A stretch of DNA of 64,000 nt from contig JAHBZL010000028.1 in the NCBI GenBank assembly GCA_019635485.1, forward strand, positions 1-64,000, in the 5' to 3' direction. Positions within the stretch are counted from its first letter, which is position 1. Each line of letters begins with the position of its first letter. This DNA comes from Piscinibacter sp. (GTDB lineage: Bacteria > Pseudomonadota > Gammaproteobacteria > Burkholderiales > Burkholderiaceae_C). Shown in pieces: positions 36,399 to 49,605 of the stretch. The position numbers were made by a program, and so were the translations under genes. The notes beneath the pieces are model-generated. The model saw only the letters and a list, made by a program, of their open reading frames with translations, was not told where the DNA came from and ran no database searches.

Positions 36399-37208
36399 AT
36401 GCGCCGCATGTCACCGCCGCTTCATCTGGCCGACGCCAAGCCGTCACACATCCGCGCCGAGGTGCGCGCCGGCCGCTGGTCGGGCCACACCAGCGGGCTG
36501 GCCGAGCGGCACGTGCAGGGCAACGTGGTGATCCTGCCGCAGGGCGCGGCGGGCGACTTCCTGCGCTACTGCCAGCGCAACCCGAAGCCGTGCCCGCTGC
36601 TGGCGGTCTCGGAGCCCGGCGCGACCGGGCTGCCGAAGCTCGGCGCCGACATCGACATCCGCAGCGACGTGCCGCGCTACCGCGTCTGGCGGCGCGGCGA
36701 GCTGGTCGCCGAGCCGACCGACGTGCGCGAGCTCTGGCGCGACGACCTGGTGACCTTCGTGCTCGGCTGCTCGTTCTCGTTCGAGCAGGCGCTGCGCGAC
36801 GAGGGCCTCGCGCTGCGCCATGTCGACGAGGGCAAGAACGTCGCGATGTTCCGCACCTCGATCCCCACCGTGCCGGCCGGCCCGTTCAGCGGCCCGCTGG
36901 TGGTCACGATGCGGCCGCTGCGCGCCGCCGCGGCGATCCGCGCGATCCAGATCACCTCGCGTTTTCCGGACGTGCACGGTGCGCCGGTGCACCTGGGCGA
37001 CCCGGCGCTGATCGGCATCCACGACCTGGCGCGGCCGGACTACGGCGACGCGGTCGACGTGTTCGCGGACGAACTGCCCGTCTTCTGGGCCTGCGGCGTG
37101 ACACCGCAGGCGGCGCTGGCGCAGGCGCGCCCCGAGTTCTGCATCACGCACGCGCCCGGCGCGATGCTCGTCACCGACCTGCTGAACCACCAGCTGGCGG
37201 CGTTCTGA
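36399..37208 (+). CDS. D-glutamate cyclase-family (DUF1445) protein
   Basis: A 269-residue protein of the YcsI/DUF1445 family, to which mammalian D-glutamate cyclase belongs. Visible signatures are [48 protein letters not shown] and [12 protein letters not shown]. The known mitochondrial enzyme turns D-glutamate into 5-oxo-D-proline; bacterial members are often named putative hydro-lyases. With a racemase-like gene and 5-oxoprolinase nearby, a role in D-glutamate/5-oxoproline metabolism is attractive. ATG 36408 is an alternative start. Confidence 0.88.
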   Translation: MRRMSPPLHLADAKPSHIRAEVRAGRWSGHTSGLAERHVQGNVVILPQGAAGDFLRYCQRNPKPCPLLAVSEPGATGLPKLGADIDIRSDVPRYRVWRRGELVAEPTDVRELWRDDLVTFVLGCSFSFEQALRDEGLALRHVDEGKNVAMFRTSIPTVPAGPFSGPLVVTMRPLRAAAAIRAIQITSRFPDVHGAPVHLGDPALIGIHDLARPDYGDAVDVFADELPVFWACGVTPQAALAQARPEFCITHAPGAMLVTDLLNHQLAAF

Positions 37209-37241
37209 TCCCCCCAACCCCTGAAGAACGGAGGTGCTCCG

Positions 37242-38207
37242 ATGAACTCGTTCGTCCCTGCGATCCTGCTCGCCACGCTGGTCGCCGCGCCGGCGCTTGC
37301 ACAAACCACCTGGGACCTGCCGACCGGCTACTCGACCGGCAGCTTCCAGACCCAGAACGTGCAGCAGTTCGCCGACGAGGTCGCGCAGGCCACCGGCGGC
37401 AAGCTGAAGATCACGCTGCACGCTAACGGCTCGCTGTACAAGGCCAACGAGATCAAGCGCGCGGTGCAGACCGGCCAGGCGCAGGCCGGCGAGTTCATCC
37501 TGTCCGGTGCGGCGAACGAGAACCCGCTGTTCGGTGTGGACTCGATCCCCTTCCTGGCCGACAGCTACCCGGCCGCGAAGCGCCTCGCCGAGGCCTCGCG
37601 CCCGGCGCTCGACAAGCTGCTCGCCGCGCAGGGCATGAAGCTGCTGTTCGTCTCGCCCTGGCCGGGGCAGAGCCTGTACAGCACCAAGCCGATCGAGAGC
37701 GTGGCCGACCTGAAGGGCACCAAGATGCGGGCCTACAACCCGGCCACCTCGCGCATCGCGCAGCTGGCCGGCGCGCAGCCGACCACGATCCAGCTCGCCG
37801 AGCTGGGCCAGGCGCTCGCCACCGGGACGGTCGAGAACTTCCTGACCTCGAGCGCGAGCGGCGTCGAGATGAAGCTCTACGAGACCGTCAAGTACTTCTA
37901 CGGCGTCAACGCCTGGCTGCCGAAGAACGCGGTGGTCGTGAACCGCAAGGCCTACGACGCGCTCGACAAGCCGGCGCAGGACGCGCTGCTGAAGGCCGCC
38001 GCCGCCGCCGAGCAGCGCGGCTGGGCGACCAGCGAGCAGAAGAACGCCGAGTACCTGAAAGAGCTTGCCGCCAAGGGCATGAAGGTCGCCGCGCCGAGTG
38101 ACGCGCTGACCGCCGAGCTGCGCAAGATCGGCACGACGATGACCGGCGAGTGGCTCAAGCAGGCGGGCGCCGACGGCCAGGCGATCATCGATGCGTACAG
38201 CAAGTGA
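37242..38207 (+). CDS. dctP: TRAP substrate-binding protein DctP (set 2)
   Basis: A 321-residue periplasmic binding protein with a signal peptide ending ALAQ (about residue 21). It is a paralogue of the 33695 gene (WDLPTGYSTGSFQTQN, GGKLKITLHANGSLYKA). The ligand Arg region is GTKMRAYNPATSRIAQ. GGAGG precedes the ATG. It is followed with a 17-nt overlap by its DctQ. Confidence 0.93.
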   Translation: MNSFVPAILLATLVAAPALAQTTWDLPTGYSTGSFQTQNVQQFADEVAQATGGKLKITLHANGSLYKANEIKRAVQTGQAQAGEFILSGAANENPLFGVDSIPFLADSYPAAKRLAEASRPALDKLLAAQGMKLLFVSPWPGQSLYSTKPIESVADLKGTKMRAYNPATSRIAQLAGAQPTTIQLAELGQALATGTVENFLTSSASGVEMKLYETVKYFYGVNAWLPKNAVVVNRKAYDALDKPAQDALLKAAAAAEQRGWATSEQKNAEYLKELAAKGMKVAAPSDALTAELRKIGTTMTGEWLKQAGADGQAIIDAYSK

Positions 38208-38760
38208 CGCAGCCGGCTTCGCGGCCATGCCGCGGCCCGGGCTCGCGCTGCACGCCGCCGTGGCGTGGGTCGACCGGGGCCTGGCGGTGCTCGCTGCGCT
38301 GGCGCTGGTCGGCGCGTTCGTGGCGGTCTCCGCTGGCGTGCTGGCCCGGCTGATCGGCTGGGACCTGCCGGGGACCGACGCCTACGCCGGCTACGCGATC
38401 GCGGCGGCGCTGTTCCTCGCATTGCCGCAGACGCTGCGGCGGCAGGAGCACATCCGCGTCACGCTGCTGCTGGACAAGCTCGGCCCGCGGGGGCGGGCGG
38501 CGTTCGAATGGTGGGCGTTGGGGGCCGGCTTCGTGCTGGCGGTCTACCTGGCGGTGTACGCCGTGCGGCTGGTGTGGATGTCGCAGGCGATGCACGACGT
38601 GTCGCCGGCGGCGGATGCGACGCCGCTGTGGATTCCGCAGGTTTCGTGCGCGCTCGGTTGCCTGGGCTTCGCGCTTTCGTTGGGCGATGCGTTGGTGGCG
38701 CGTTGGCAGGGGCGGGCTTACTTCGAGCGTGTGGGCGATGAGTCCGCGCATGTCGAGTGA
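38191..38760 (+). CDS. dctQ: TRAP transporter small permease DctQ (set 2)
   Basis: A 189-residue, four-helix DctQ with DAYAGYAIAAALFLALPQTL and EHIRVTLLLDK. ATG 38191 overlaps dctP; ATG 38227 (MPRPG) is equally possible. Unlike set 1, it does not overlap its dctM: 600 bp of repeat-like DNA intervene. Confidence 0.88.
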   Translation: MRTASDAAGFAAMPRPGLALHAAVAWVDRGLAVLAALALVGAFVAVSAGVLARLIGWDLPGTDAYAGYAIAAALFLALPQTLRRQEHIRVTLLLDKLGPRGRAAFEWWALGAGFVLAVYLAVYAVRLVWMSQAMHDVSPAADATPLWIPQVSCALGCLGFALSLGDALVARWQGRAYFERVGDESAHVE

Positions 38761-39362
38761 AATGCCATGGCTGACTTCTGCTTGCCGCTCGTGAGAGCCC
38801 GCCGGTCGCGCCCGGCCGGCGGTCACTTTGGTGCTCGCCAACTTCGCTGCGCGAAGTTACCGAGCCCCCCTGCGGACCTTCTGCTGGCCCAGAAGAAAGT
38901 AACCAAAGAAGAGGGCCTGAATACGATTTGGCTCGCTGACGTGGCAAGAGACCAGAGGCGGTTGTCGAATCGTGTCGAAAGAGGGGACAGCCGCGCGTCC
39001 GACGAGATCCTTTCCGAGCACGGCAGGGTGGAAGCGTCGGTGACCAGTGGACGATCTCGTTGCTGCTGGCCGAGCCGTGCCCGGGCGGGTGGTGGCGCGC
39101 GTGGAGGGCGCCGAGGAGCGCAGGGCACGCGGCCCGCGCGCGCCAGCGCGCCACGTGATCTGACTGGTCGCCGACTGTCTGAGCGCAGTGAGCGCAGCGA
39201 ACGAAGCGAGTTGGGCGACCGGGCCGCGGGGCCGAGCACCGCAGGGAAGGCGGCGCGCAGCGCCGGCCGCCCGGGTCCGCGCGCCGGCACCCGCCCGGGC
39301 ACGGCTCGGCTTGCGCCACACCGCGCAGGAAATCCGACGGCCGACGGACGGAGTCACCAACC
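38761..39362. repeat. Intergenic repeat-like DNA between dctQ and dctM of set 2
   Basis: No gene of its own is supported here. The stretch holds a palindrome AACTTCGC-TGC-GCGAAGTT (38840-38858), a GGCCCAGAAGAAAGTAACC block near 38886-38905 of a kind I recognise from intergenic repeats in Burkholderiales genomes, and tandem GAGCGCAGTGAGCGCAGCGA units (39181-39200). Open frames on either strand are Arg/Ala-rich and not protein-like. Whether it contains a promoter for dctM is unknown; GGAG lies before the dctM ATG. Confidence 0.65.
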
Positions 39363-40655
39363 ATGGACCTGCTGATCACCGCCTTCCTGATCGGGCTGCT
39401 GCTCGTCGTGCTCGCCTCGGGCCTATGGATCGGGCTCGCGCTGCTGGGCGTCGCGGTCGTCGCGATGGAGCTGTTCACGCAGCGACCCGTCGGCGACAGC
39501 ATGATGCTGACGGTCTGGGGCTCGACCTCGAGCTGGACGCTGACCGCGCTGCCGCTGTTCCTGTGGATGGGCGAGATCCTGTTCCGCACGCGGCTGTCGG
39601 AGGACATGTTCCGCGGCCTCGCGCCGTGGATCGGGCGGCTGCCGGGACGGCTGCTGCACACCAACGTGATCGGCTGCGCGATCTTCGCGGCGGTCTCGGG
39701 GTCCAGCGCCGCCACCTGCGCGACGATCGGCAAGATCACGCTGCCCGAGCTGAAGAAGCGCGGCTACCCGGACGCGATGGCGGTCGGCACGCTGGCCGGC
39801 GCGGGCACGCTGGGGCTGCTGATCCCGCCCTCGATCATCATGATCGCGTACGGCGTCGCGGCGAACGTCTCGATCGCCAAGCTGTTCATCGCCGGCGTGG
39901 TGCCGGGCCTGCTGCTGGCACTGCTCTTCATGGGCTACATCGTCGTGTGGGCGCTGCGCCACCCGGACCAGGTGCCGCCGGCCGATGCGCCGCTGCCGCT
40001 GGCGGGCAAGCTGCGCGAATCGCGCCACCTGATTCCGGTCGTGACGCTGATCGCGCTCGTGCTCGGCTCGATCTACACCGGCGTCGCCACCGCCACCGAG
40101 GCAGCGGCGCTGGGCGTGGCCGGCGCGCTCGGCCTGGCAGCGGTCGAAGGCTCGCTCAGCTGGGCGAGCTTCCGCGCCGGGTTGGCCGCCGCGACGCGCG
40201 TGTACTGCATGATCGGCCTGATCCTCGCCGGCGCGGCCTTCCTGACGCTCGCGATGGGCTTCATCGGGCTGCCGCGCCACCTGGCCGAGTTCATCGGCGG
40301 CCTGAACCTGAGCCCGTTCGCGCTGATGCTCGGGCTGGTCGCGTTCTACGTCGTGCTCGGCTGCTTCCTGGACGGCATCTCGATGGTGGTGCTGACCATG
40401 GCCGTGCTGCTGCCGACGGTGCAGAAGGCCGGGTTCGACCTGATCTGGTTCGGCATCTTCGTCGTGCTGGTGGTCGAGCTGGCGCAGATCACGCCGCCGG
40501 TCGGCTTCAACCTGTTCGTGCTGCAGGGCCTGACGCGGCGCGACATCGCCTGGATCGCGCGGCGCGCACTGCCGCTGTTCACGCTGATGGCCGCCTTCGT
40601 GCTCGCGCTGTGGTTCGTGCCCGGCCTCGCGACCTGGCTGCCCGCGCGCATGTAG
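39363..40655 (+). CDS. dctM: TRAP transporter large permease DctM (set 2)
   Basis: A 430-residue DctM, closely similar to that of set 1 over its whole length ([55 protein letters not shown]). Twelve or so membrane helices. It is separated from dctQ by 600 bp and followed 20 nt later by a third DctP, which could share this permease. Confidence 0.93.
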   Translation: MDLLITAFLIGLLLVVLASGLWIGLALLGVAVVAMELFTQRPVGDSMMLTVWGSTSSWTLTALPLFLWMGEILFRTRLSEDMFRGLAPWIGRLPGRLLHTNVIGCAIFAAVSGSSAATCATIGKITLPELKKRGYPDAMAVGTLAGAGTLGLLIPPSIIMIAYGVAANVSIAKLFIAGVVPGLLLALLFMGYIVVWALRHPDQVPPADAPLPLAGKLRESRHLIPVVTLIALVLGSIYTGVATATEAAALGVAGALGLAAVEGSLSWASFRAGLAAATRVYCMIGLILAGAAFLTLAMGFIGLPRHLAEFIGGLNLSPFALMLGLVAFYVVLGCFLDGISMVVLTMAVLLPTVQKAGFDLIWFGIFVVLVVELAQITPPVGFNLFVLQGLTRRDIAWIARRALPLFTLMAAFVLALWFVPGLATWLPARM

Positions 40656-40675
40656 CGCGCTCGAAGGAGGACCCC

Positions 40676-41646
40676 ATGCTCCGCCGCACCTTCCTGCTCG
40701 GCGCGGGGGCCGCTGCGCTGCCCGCGCACGGCGCCGCGCCCTGGCGGCTTGCCACCGGCTACCGGGCCGAGTCGTTCCACGGCCAGAACCTGCTCGCGCT
40801 GGCGCGCGGCGTCGAGGCTGCCACCGGCGGCGCGCTGCGCATCGAACTGCACCCGAACGGCACGCTGGCGCCGCTGGCGCAGATCCTGCCGGCGGTGCGC
40901 GACGGCCGCGCCGAGGCGGGCGAGACCATCATGACCGGCCTGGCCGCCGAACTGCCGATCGCCGGCGCCGACGCGGTGCCGTTCATCACGCGCCACTACG
41001 ACGACGCGCGGCGCCTCTGGACCCACCAGCGCCCGCTGGTCGAGCCGGCGTTCGCGGCGCTCGGCCTGCGCGTGCTGTACGCCGTGCCCTGGCCACCGCA
41101 GGGGCTGTACAGCACGCGGCCGATCGCCGTGCCGCAGGACCTGCGCGGCCTGCGCATGCGCACCTACAACGCGACCACCGTGCGCATCGCCGAGCTGCTG
41201 GGCGCGACGCCGGTGGACGTGCCGATGCTGGAGGTCGGCCGCGCGGTGGCCGAGGGGCGCATCGACGCGATGATCACCTCCGCCGTCACCGGCGTCGAGA
41301 ACCGCGTCTGGGACGGGCTGAAGCACTACTACGACATCAACGCCTGGTTCCCGAAGAACATCGTGTTCGCCCGCGAGGCGGCGCTGCGGGCGCTGCCGGA
41401 CACGGCGCGCGACGCGCTCGCCGTCGGCGCAGCGGCGGCGGAGGCGCGCGGCTGGGCGGCCAGCCAGGTGGCGGCGCGCGAATCGGTCGAGGAGCTGCGC
41501 CGCCACGGCGTGAAGGTCGACCTGCCGCCGGCCGCGCTCGCCACCCACCTGCGCCGCCTCGGCGAGCGTTTTGCGCTGGAATGGATCCGCGCGGTCGGCC
41601 CGCAGGCAAACGCCATCTTCATCCCGTACTATTCATCGAGCACGAC

Positions 41647-41650
<4 letters not shown>
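40676..41650 (+). CDS. dctP: TRAP substrate-binding protein DctP (set 3, Tat-type signal)
   Basis: A 324-residue DctP paralogue. The N-terminus [15 protein letters not shown] is a twin-arginine signal, unlike the Sec signals of the other two. The body keeps [25 protein letters not shown] and the ligand Arg region [25 protein letters not shown] precedes the ATG. Its stop overlaps the 5-oxoprolinase start as ATGA, tying transport to that enzyme. Confidence 0.92.
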
Positions 41651-45255
<3,605 letters not shown>

Positions 45256-45264
45256 CCCGGGCCG

Positions 45265-46032
45265 ATGCTGCTGAAGCTGCTGCTCGTCGCGTGCTCGGCG
45301 CTGCTGTCGTCGCTCGCGGCGAAGCGCTTCGGCCACGCGGTGGGCGGCACGCTCGCCGGCATGCCGATGATCGCCGGGCCGATCATGGGCTTCGTGCTGC
45401 TCGGCACCGCGGGCGAGTCCGTGCGTGCGATCGCGCTGGCCACGCTGGTGTGCCTGCCGGCGACGGTGGCGCACCTGGTCACCTACGCCTGGGCGGCGCT
45501 GCGCTGGCCCTGGCCGGCGGCGCTGCTGCTCGCGAACGTGGCGTTCTTCGGCGCCGGCCTGCTGCTGCCGCTGTTGCCTCTGCCGCCGGCCCTGGCCTGC
45601 GTGCTCGCGCTCGCGGCGCTCGCGCTGGGCGGCCGGCTGATGCCGCACCGGCCGCTGATGCCCGGCGCCGTCGCGATCCCGCAGGTGGAACTGGTGGCGC
45701 GGGTGCTGGCGGCGATCGGCGTGGCCTGGCTGATCATCCGCAGCGCCGGCATCGCGCCGGCGGCCGTCAGCGGCCTGCTGCTGGCGGTGCCGATCACCGG
45801 CAACGTGCTGCCGTGTTTCACGCTGCCGCGCTACGGCAGCGCGGCGACCGTCGCGCTGCTGCGCGGCTTCGTGCGCGGGCTGGCGGGCTTCGGCGCGTTT
45901 TTCGTCACGCTCTACCTGGCGCTCGGGCGCTGGGGCCCCGGCGCGGCCTACCTCGCCGCCTGGGGTGCGGCGCTGTTCGCGGCGCTGGCGCTGCACGGCT
46001 GGCAGCGGCGCCGCATCGCGAGGCTCGCATGA
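45265..46032 (+). CDS. Integral membrane protein of unknown function
   Basis: A 255-residue protein with about eight hydrophobic helices and short loops. GHAVGGTLAGMPMIAGPIM near the start and SGLLLAVPITGNVLPCFTL later look like paired re-entrant motifs of a transporter. No family is recognised. It starts 9 nt after 5-oxoprolinase, so it is probably co-transcribed. Confidence 0.78.
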   Translation: MLLKLLLVACSALLSSLAAKRFGHAVGGTLAGMPMIAGPIMGFVLLGTAGESVRAIALATLVCLPATVAHLVTYAWAALRWPWPAALLLANVAFFGAGLLLPLLPLPPALACVLALAALALGGRLMPHRPLMPGAVAIPQVELVARVLAAIGVAWLIIRSAGIAPAAVSGLLLAVPITGNVLPCFTLPRYGSAATVALLRGFVRGLAGFGAFFVTLYLALGRWGPGAAYLAAWGAALFAALALHGWQRRRIARLA

Positions 46033-46090
46033 GCGCGACGGGCCGCTCCCGAGCGCGAATCCCGCAGCGCACTGCGCGGAGGGTGGTCCA

Positions 46091-46765
46091 GTGAACGCGG
46101 CGCTGAGCATCGTCATGCCGGTGCTGAACGAGGCCGGCGGCATCGCCGCGACGCTGCAGTCGCTGCAGCCCTTGCGCGCGCGGGGTGTCGAGCTGATCGT
46201 CGTCGACGGCGGCAGCCACGACGCCACGGTGCCGCAGGCGCAGGGCCTGGCCGACCGCGTCATCACCGGCCCGCGCGGTCGGGCGCGCCAGATGAACGCC
46301 GGCGCCGCCGTCGCGAGCGCCCCGAATCTGCTGTTCCTGCATGCGGATACGCGCCTGCCCGAGCGGGCCGACGAACTCGTGCAAAGGGCGCTGGCGGCGC
46401 ATCCCTGGGGCCGCTTCGACGTGTGCATCGAAGGCCGCTCGCGTCTGTTCCCGCTGATCGCCGCGCTGATGAACCGGCGTTCCTGCTGGACCGGCATCGC
46501 CACCGGCGACCAGGCCATGTTCGTGACGCGGGCCGCCTTCGACGCGGCCGGGGGTTTCCCCGACCAGCCGCTGATGGAAGACATCGAGCTCTCGCGCCGA
46601 CTCAGGCGCATGGGCCCGCCCGCCTGCCTGCGCCAGCGTGTCGCGACCTCCGGCCGCCGCTGGGAGCAGCGCGGTGTCTGGCGCACCATCGTGCTGATGT
46701 GGCGCCTGCGCTGGCTGTACTGGCGCGGCGCGAGCCCGGAGCGCCTCGCGGCACTGTACCGATGA
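46091..46765 (+). CDS. Family 2 glycosyltransferase (TIGR04283-like)
   Basis: A 224-residue GT-A enzyme: SIVMPVLNEAGGIAATLQSL at the N-terminus, LIVVDGGSHDAT, the GRARQMNAGAA motif and FLHADTRLP (DxD-like region), then ATGDQAMFVTRAAFDAAGGF. These are the hallmarks of the small glycosyltransferase that co-occurs with the next gene type. GTG start with GGAGGG upstream. The acceptor is unknown. Confidence 0.88.
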   Translation: MNAALSIVMPVLNEAGGIAATLQSLQPLRARGVELIVVDGGSHDATVPQAQGLADRVITGPRGRARQMNAGAAVASAPNLLFLHADTRLPERADELVQRALAAHPWGRFDVCIEGRSRLFPLIAALMNRRSCWTGIATGDQAMFVTRAAFDAAGGFPDQPLMEDIELSRRLRRMGPPACLRQRVATSGRRWEQRGVWRTIVLMWRLRWLYWRGASPERLAALYR

Positions 46766-47376
46766 GGCCCGTGACCATCGTCGTGCTGGCCAAGGCCCCG
46801 CAGCCGGGTTACGCGAAGACGCGCCTGATCCCGGCGCTCGGGGCCGAGGGCGCGGCGAGACTCGCGCGCTGGCTGCTCGACCGCACGCTGCAAGCCGCCC
46901 TGGCCAGCGGCCTCGGCCCGGTCGAGCTGTGCGCCGCGCCCGATGTGGCGCACCCCGCCATCGCTGCCTGGGGCGCGCGTCCCGGCGTGATACTGGCCAC
47001 GCAGGGCGATGGCGACCTCGGGGCGCGCATGGCCCGGGCCTTCGCGCGCGCGCTGGCCGGCGGCGGCTCGGCGCTGCTGATCGGCACCGACGCGCCGCGG
47101 CTCGATGCGGACGTGCTGCGCGCTGCGGCACAGGCGCTCGAATCGCACGACGCGGTGTTCGTGCCGGCCCATGACGGCGGCTACGCGCTGGTCGGACTGC
47201 AGCGGCCCGCGCCGGCGTTGTTCGAGGGCATCGCCTGGAGCACCCCCGCGGTGATGGCGCAGACCCGTGCAGCGCTGCGCCGGCTCGGCCTGACGCACGC
47301 CGAACTCGCGCCACTGCACGACATCGACGAGCCCGCCGACCTCGCGCACCTGGAAGGCCTCGGATGGACCGGCTGA
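46762..47376 (+). CDS. TIGR04282-type glycosyltransferase/DUF2064 protein
   Basis: A 204-residue nucleotide-diphospho-sugar transferase-like protein: LAKAPQPGYAKTRLIPALG (nucleotide-binding Lys/Arg), GDLGARMARAF, LLIGTDAPRLD and AHDGGYALVGLQRP. It overlaps the previous gene by 4 nt and the next by 13 nt. This pair occurs in many bacteria and some arsenosugar loci; its product is not known here. Confidence 0.88.
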   Translation: MRPVTIVVLAKAPQPGYAKTRLIPALGAEGAARLARWLLDRTLQAALASGLGPVELCAAPDVAHPAIAAWGARPGVILATQGDGDLGARMARAFARALAGGGSALLIGTDAPRLDADVLRAAAQALESHDAVFVPAHDGGYALVGLQRPAPALFEGIAWSTPAVMAQTRAALRRLGLTHAELAPLHDIDEPADLAHLEGLGWTG

Positions 47377-48404
47377 ACGACCTTGCCGGCGCCCTTCGAA
47401 CGGCCCTCCGCTCCGCCGGGTCACCCTGGGCAGATGTGCCGATCGAGCCGTTGCCGGACGCGGGCCTCGCGCATGCCCACCTGCGTCTGGCCGGCACCGG
47501 CGTGCTCGCGCGCGTGCCCAAGCAGAGCCAGATGGATCTGCCCGCGCAGGCGAATCTCGCCTACCAGGCCGCATGCTTCGAGCGCGCCTCGGCGAGCGGC
47601 CATGCGCCGCGCCTGCATGGGCTGCTGCCGCCGGGCCCCGCGCTGCTGCGCGGCGCGCTGCTGGTCGAGGAGATCGTCGGCCGCCCCGCGCGCCTGCCGC
47701 AGGACCTCGGCCTGATCGTCGACGCGCTGGCCGCGATCCATGCGCTGCCGCTGCCCGCCCCGCCGCAGCGCGCGCCGCTGCTCGACCCGCCCGATCCGCT
47801 CGCGCTGCTGCAGGGCGAGATCGAGGCGCAGGCGGCGCACCTCGATGCGGCCGGCCTCGAGCCGCGCAGCCGCGCCGCGATCGACCGGCAGCGCGCGGCG
47901 TTCGCGGACAAGTGCCGCGCGCCGGCGCGCCCACCGAAGCGGCTGATCGCGTTCGACGCGCACCCGGGCAACTTCATCGTGCGCGACGGCCGCGCGGTGC
48001 TGGTCGACCTGGAGAAGGCGCGCTACAGCCACCCGCCGCTGGACCTCGCGCACGCCACGCTCTACACCTCCACCACCTGGGACCGCGCGTCGTACGCCGT
48101 CCTCTCGGTCAATGACGTAGCCGCAGCGCAGGCGCGCTGGCTGGCGCAGGTGCCTGACGGCGCCGCGTTCGAGCCGTGGCTGGTGCCGCTGCGCGCGGCG
48201 ATGTGGCTCTGGTCGGTGACCTGGTGCGCCAAATGGCGCGTGCTGTCGGGGCAGGCCGCCCGCGCCGGCGGCGATGGGGAGGACTGGTCGGGACAGCGCA
48301 GCGATGCGGGGCTGATCGCGCATGTGCGCGAGCGGGTCGACGACTACCTGTCGCCGGAGGGTATCGGGCGCGTGATCGATGGGTTGGGAGGGTTGGCGGG
48401 TTGA
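47364..48404 (+). CDS. Phosphotransferase (APH/choline kinase-like) protein
   Basis: A 346-residue APH-fold kinase. The catalytic loop is IAFDAHPGNFIV (about residues 193-204, H-x-G-N) and the metal Asp is in VLVDLEKARY (about 212). The N-terminal lobe has no clear G-loop, as in many APH proteins. It ends the glycosyltransferase operon; the likely substrate is a small alcohol or sugar product of its neighbours. Confidence 0.83.
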   Translation: MDRLNDLAGALRTALRSAGSPWADVPIEPLPDAGLAHAHLRLAGTGVLARVPKQSQMDLPAQANLAYQAACFERASASGHAPRLHGLLPPGPALLRGALLVEEIVGRPARLPQDLGLIVDALAAIHALPLPAPPQRAPLLDPPDPLALLQGEIEAQAAHLDAAGLEPRSRAAIDRQRAAFADKCRAPARPPKRLIAFDAHPGNFIVRDGRAVLVDLEKARYSHPPLDLAHATLYTSTTWDRASYAVLSVNDVAAAQARWLAQVPDGAAFEPWLVPLRAAMWLWSVTWCAKWRVLSGQAARAGGDGEDWSGQRSDAGLIAHVRERVDDYLSPEGIGRVIDGLGGLAG

Positions 48405-48750
48405 AAGCGGGCTGACGCGGGCGCCGCTAGCTGGTTAGCCGATCCCGGCTTGAAGGCTGTTGTCGGCCATCAGGAGTCGGCAATCACAGGCAGCTTCATG
48501 GCTGTTCGGTGTGCCAGTTCACGGCTGCTGCTTCGACTGCGTGCGACTCCGGGTCGCGGCAACTTCCCCAATGTTCGTGTGCGACTCCCAGCAGGAAGGT
48601 ACGCGCAGGCATTCCGATCATGGCGAGGGCGCCAGCAGCGGCTGAACGCGGTTGCGGCGCATCCACCAACGGACGGATGATCGCCACCCAGAAGACTCCC
48701 ACTGCGTGCCGCTGCGCCGGACAATCGTTCCTGCCGAAGGAGGACCCCCG
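48405..48750. other. 346-bp gene-free stretch
   Basis: Slightly lower GC than its surroundings. A 68-codon open frame on the minus strand (48496-48702, MGVFWVAIIRPLVDAPQP at its start) has fairly protein-like composition and may be a gene remnant or small gene; I do not recognise it. The end of the stretch carries a strong GAAGGAGG ribosome site for the gene at 48751. No clear hairpin terminator after the kinase gene was found. Confidence 0.4.
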
Positions 48751-49605
48751 ATGAAGTGGATATCGTTTCCATCACTGGCCGCAGCCGGGCTGGCCATGGG
48801 CCTTGCGCAGGCCCAGCAGTCCGACAAGGTGACCCAGTTCGCCCGGCCCAAGGCCGAGTTGTTCTCGCCGCGCTTCCACGCAACCGGCGAGCTCTCGCTG
48901 GTGCGGCAGTTGCCCGAGCCACCGCGCTCGAAGGGCCGGAAGCCCGTCAAGGAAGAGGTGATCGAATCATTCGGTGCCGGTGCCCTGGCGGAGGAAAGGG
49001 CGTTCACTGCGTACAAGGTCCTGTCGGGTGACGCACCGGTAGTCATCCGGCGTGTCTTCAGGCACGACCGTTGCCCCCAACGCGACAGAAGCGGCACCCC
49101 AACCGTGAACTGCGACCCGATCAAAATCTTCTACGAGATGCCGGAGAAAATGCCGGCCAAGATCGAAGACTACGCCAAGTGCAACGTTTCCGTCGACACA
49201 GATGTCATGTTTCTGCGGCGGTCGGCGCGGCGTGTCAGCTGGGTGCTCGATCCGACCTCGCCGATGGTGACCACAGCCAGCGGGGTACCGATTCCGCGCT
49301 TCAGGCTGCTTGACAGGGGGTACGACCCCAAAGGCGAAGAGGTGCGTGGCATCACCTTCTCGGACAACAACGATTTTCCGCGCCAACGCGGCAGCCTGAT
49401 TGAAACGACCACCGGCCCGATGTTCGAGAGCATGGTCACCTCCGCAGATGGCCAGCGCGTGGACTGGACGCGCACGACTGATCAGCGCCGCAGGCTCGTC
49501 AAGCTCTTCTACTACGCCGTCGTGCTGCAGGTCTGGAGCGACACGTTGCAGGACTACGTGTTCTGCGAGCCTTACGATCCGACGATCCCGAACCGCGGCA
49601 ACTGA
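48751..49605 (+). CDS. Exported hypothetical protein
   Basis: A 284-residue protein with a Sec signal peptide (cleavage after GLAQAQ, about residue 22). The mature part is Arg/Lys-rich and beta-like, with four Cys (DRCPQRD, NCDPIK, YAKCNVS, VFCEPYD) that could form two disulphides outside the cytoplasm. No family recognised. Base composition is less GC-rich than the neighbours, which may indicate transfer. The 3' end overlaps the convergent cyclase gene by 34 nt. Confidence 0.75.
   Translation: MKWISFPSLAAAGLAMGLAQAQQSDKVTQFARPKAELFSPRFHATGELSLVRQLPEPPRSKGRKPVKEEVIESFGAGALAEERAFTAYKVLSGDAPVVIRRVFRHDRCPQRDRSGTPTVNCDPIKIFYEMPEKMPAKIEDYAKCNVSVDTDVMFLRRSARRVSWVLDPTSPMVTTASGVPIPRFRLLDRGYDPKGEEVRGITFSDNNDFPRQRGSLIETTTGPMFESMVTSADGQRVDWTRTTDQRRRLVKLFYYAVVLQVWSDTLQDYVFCEPYDPTIPNRGN

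Noticed and set aside
38761-39362. Open frames on both strands between dctQ and dctM
   Set aside because: Composition is repeat-like (Arg/Ala-rich), there is no ribosome site, and the sequence is better explained as repeat DNA.
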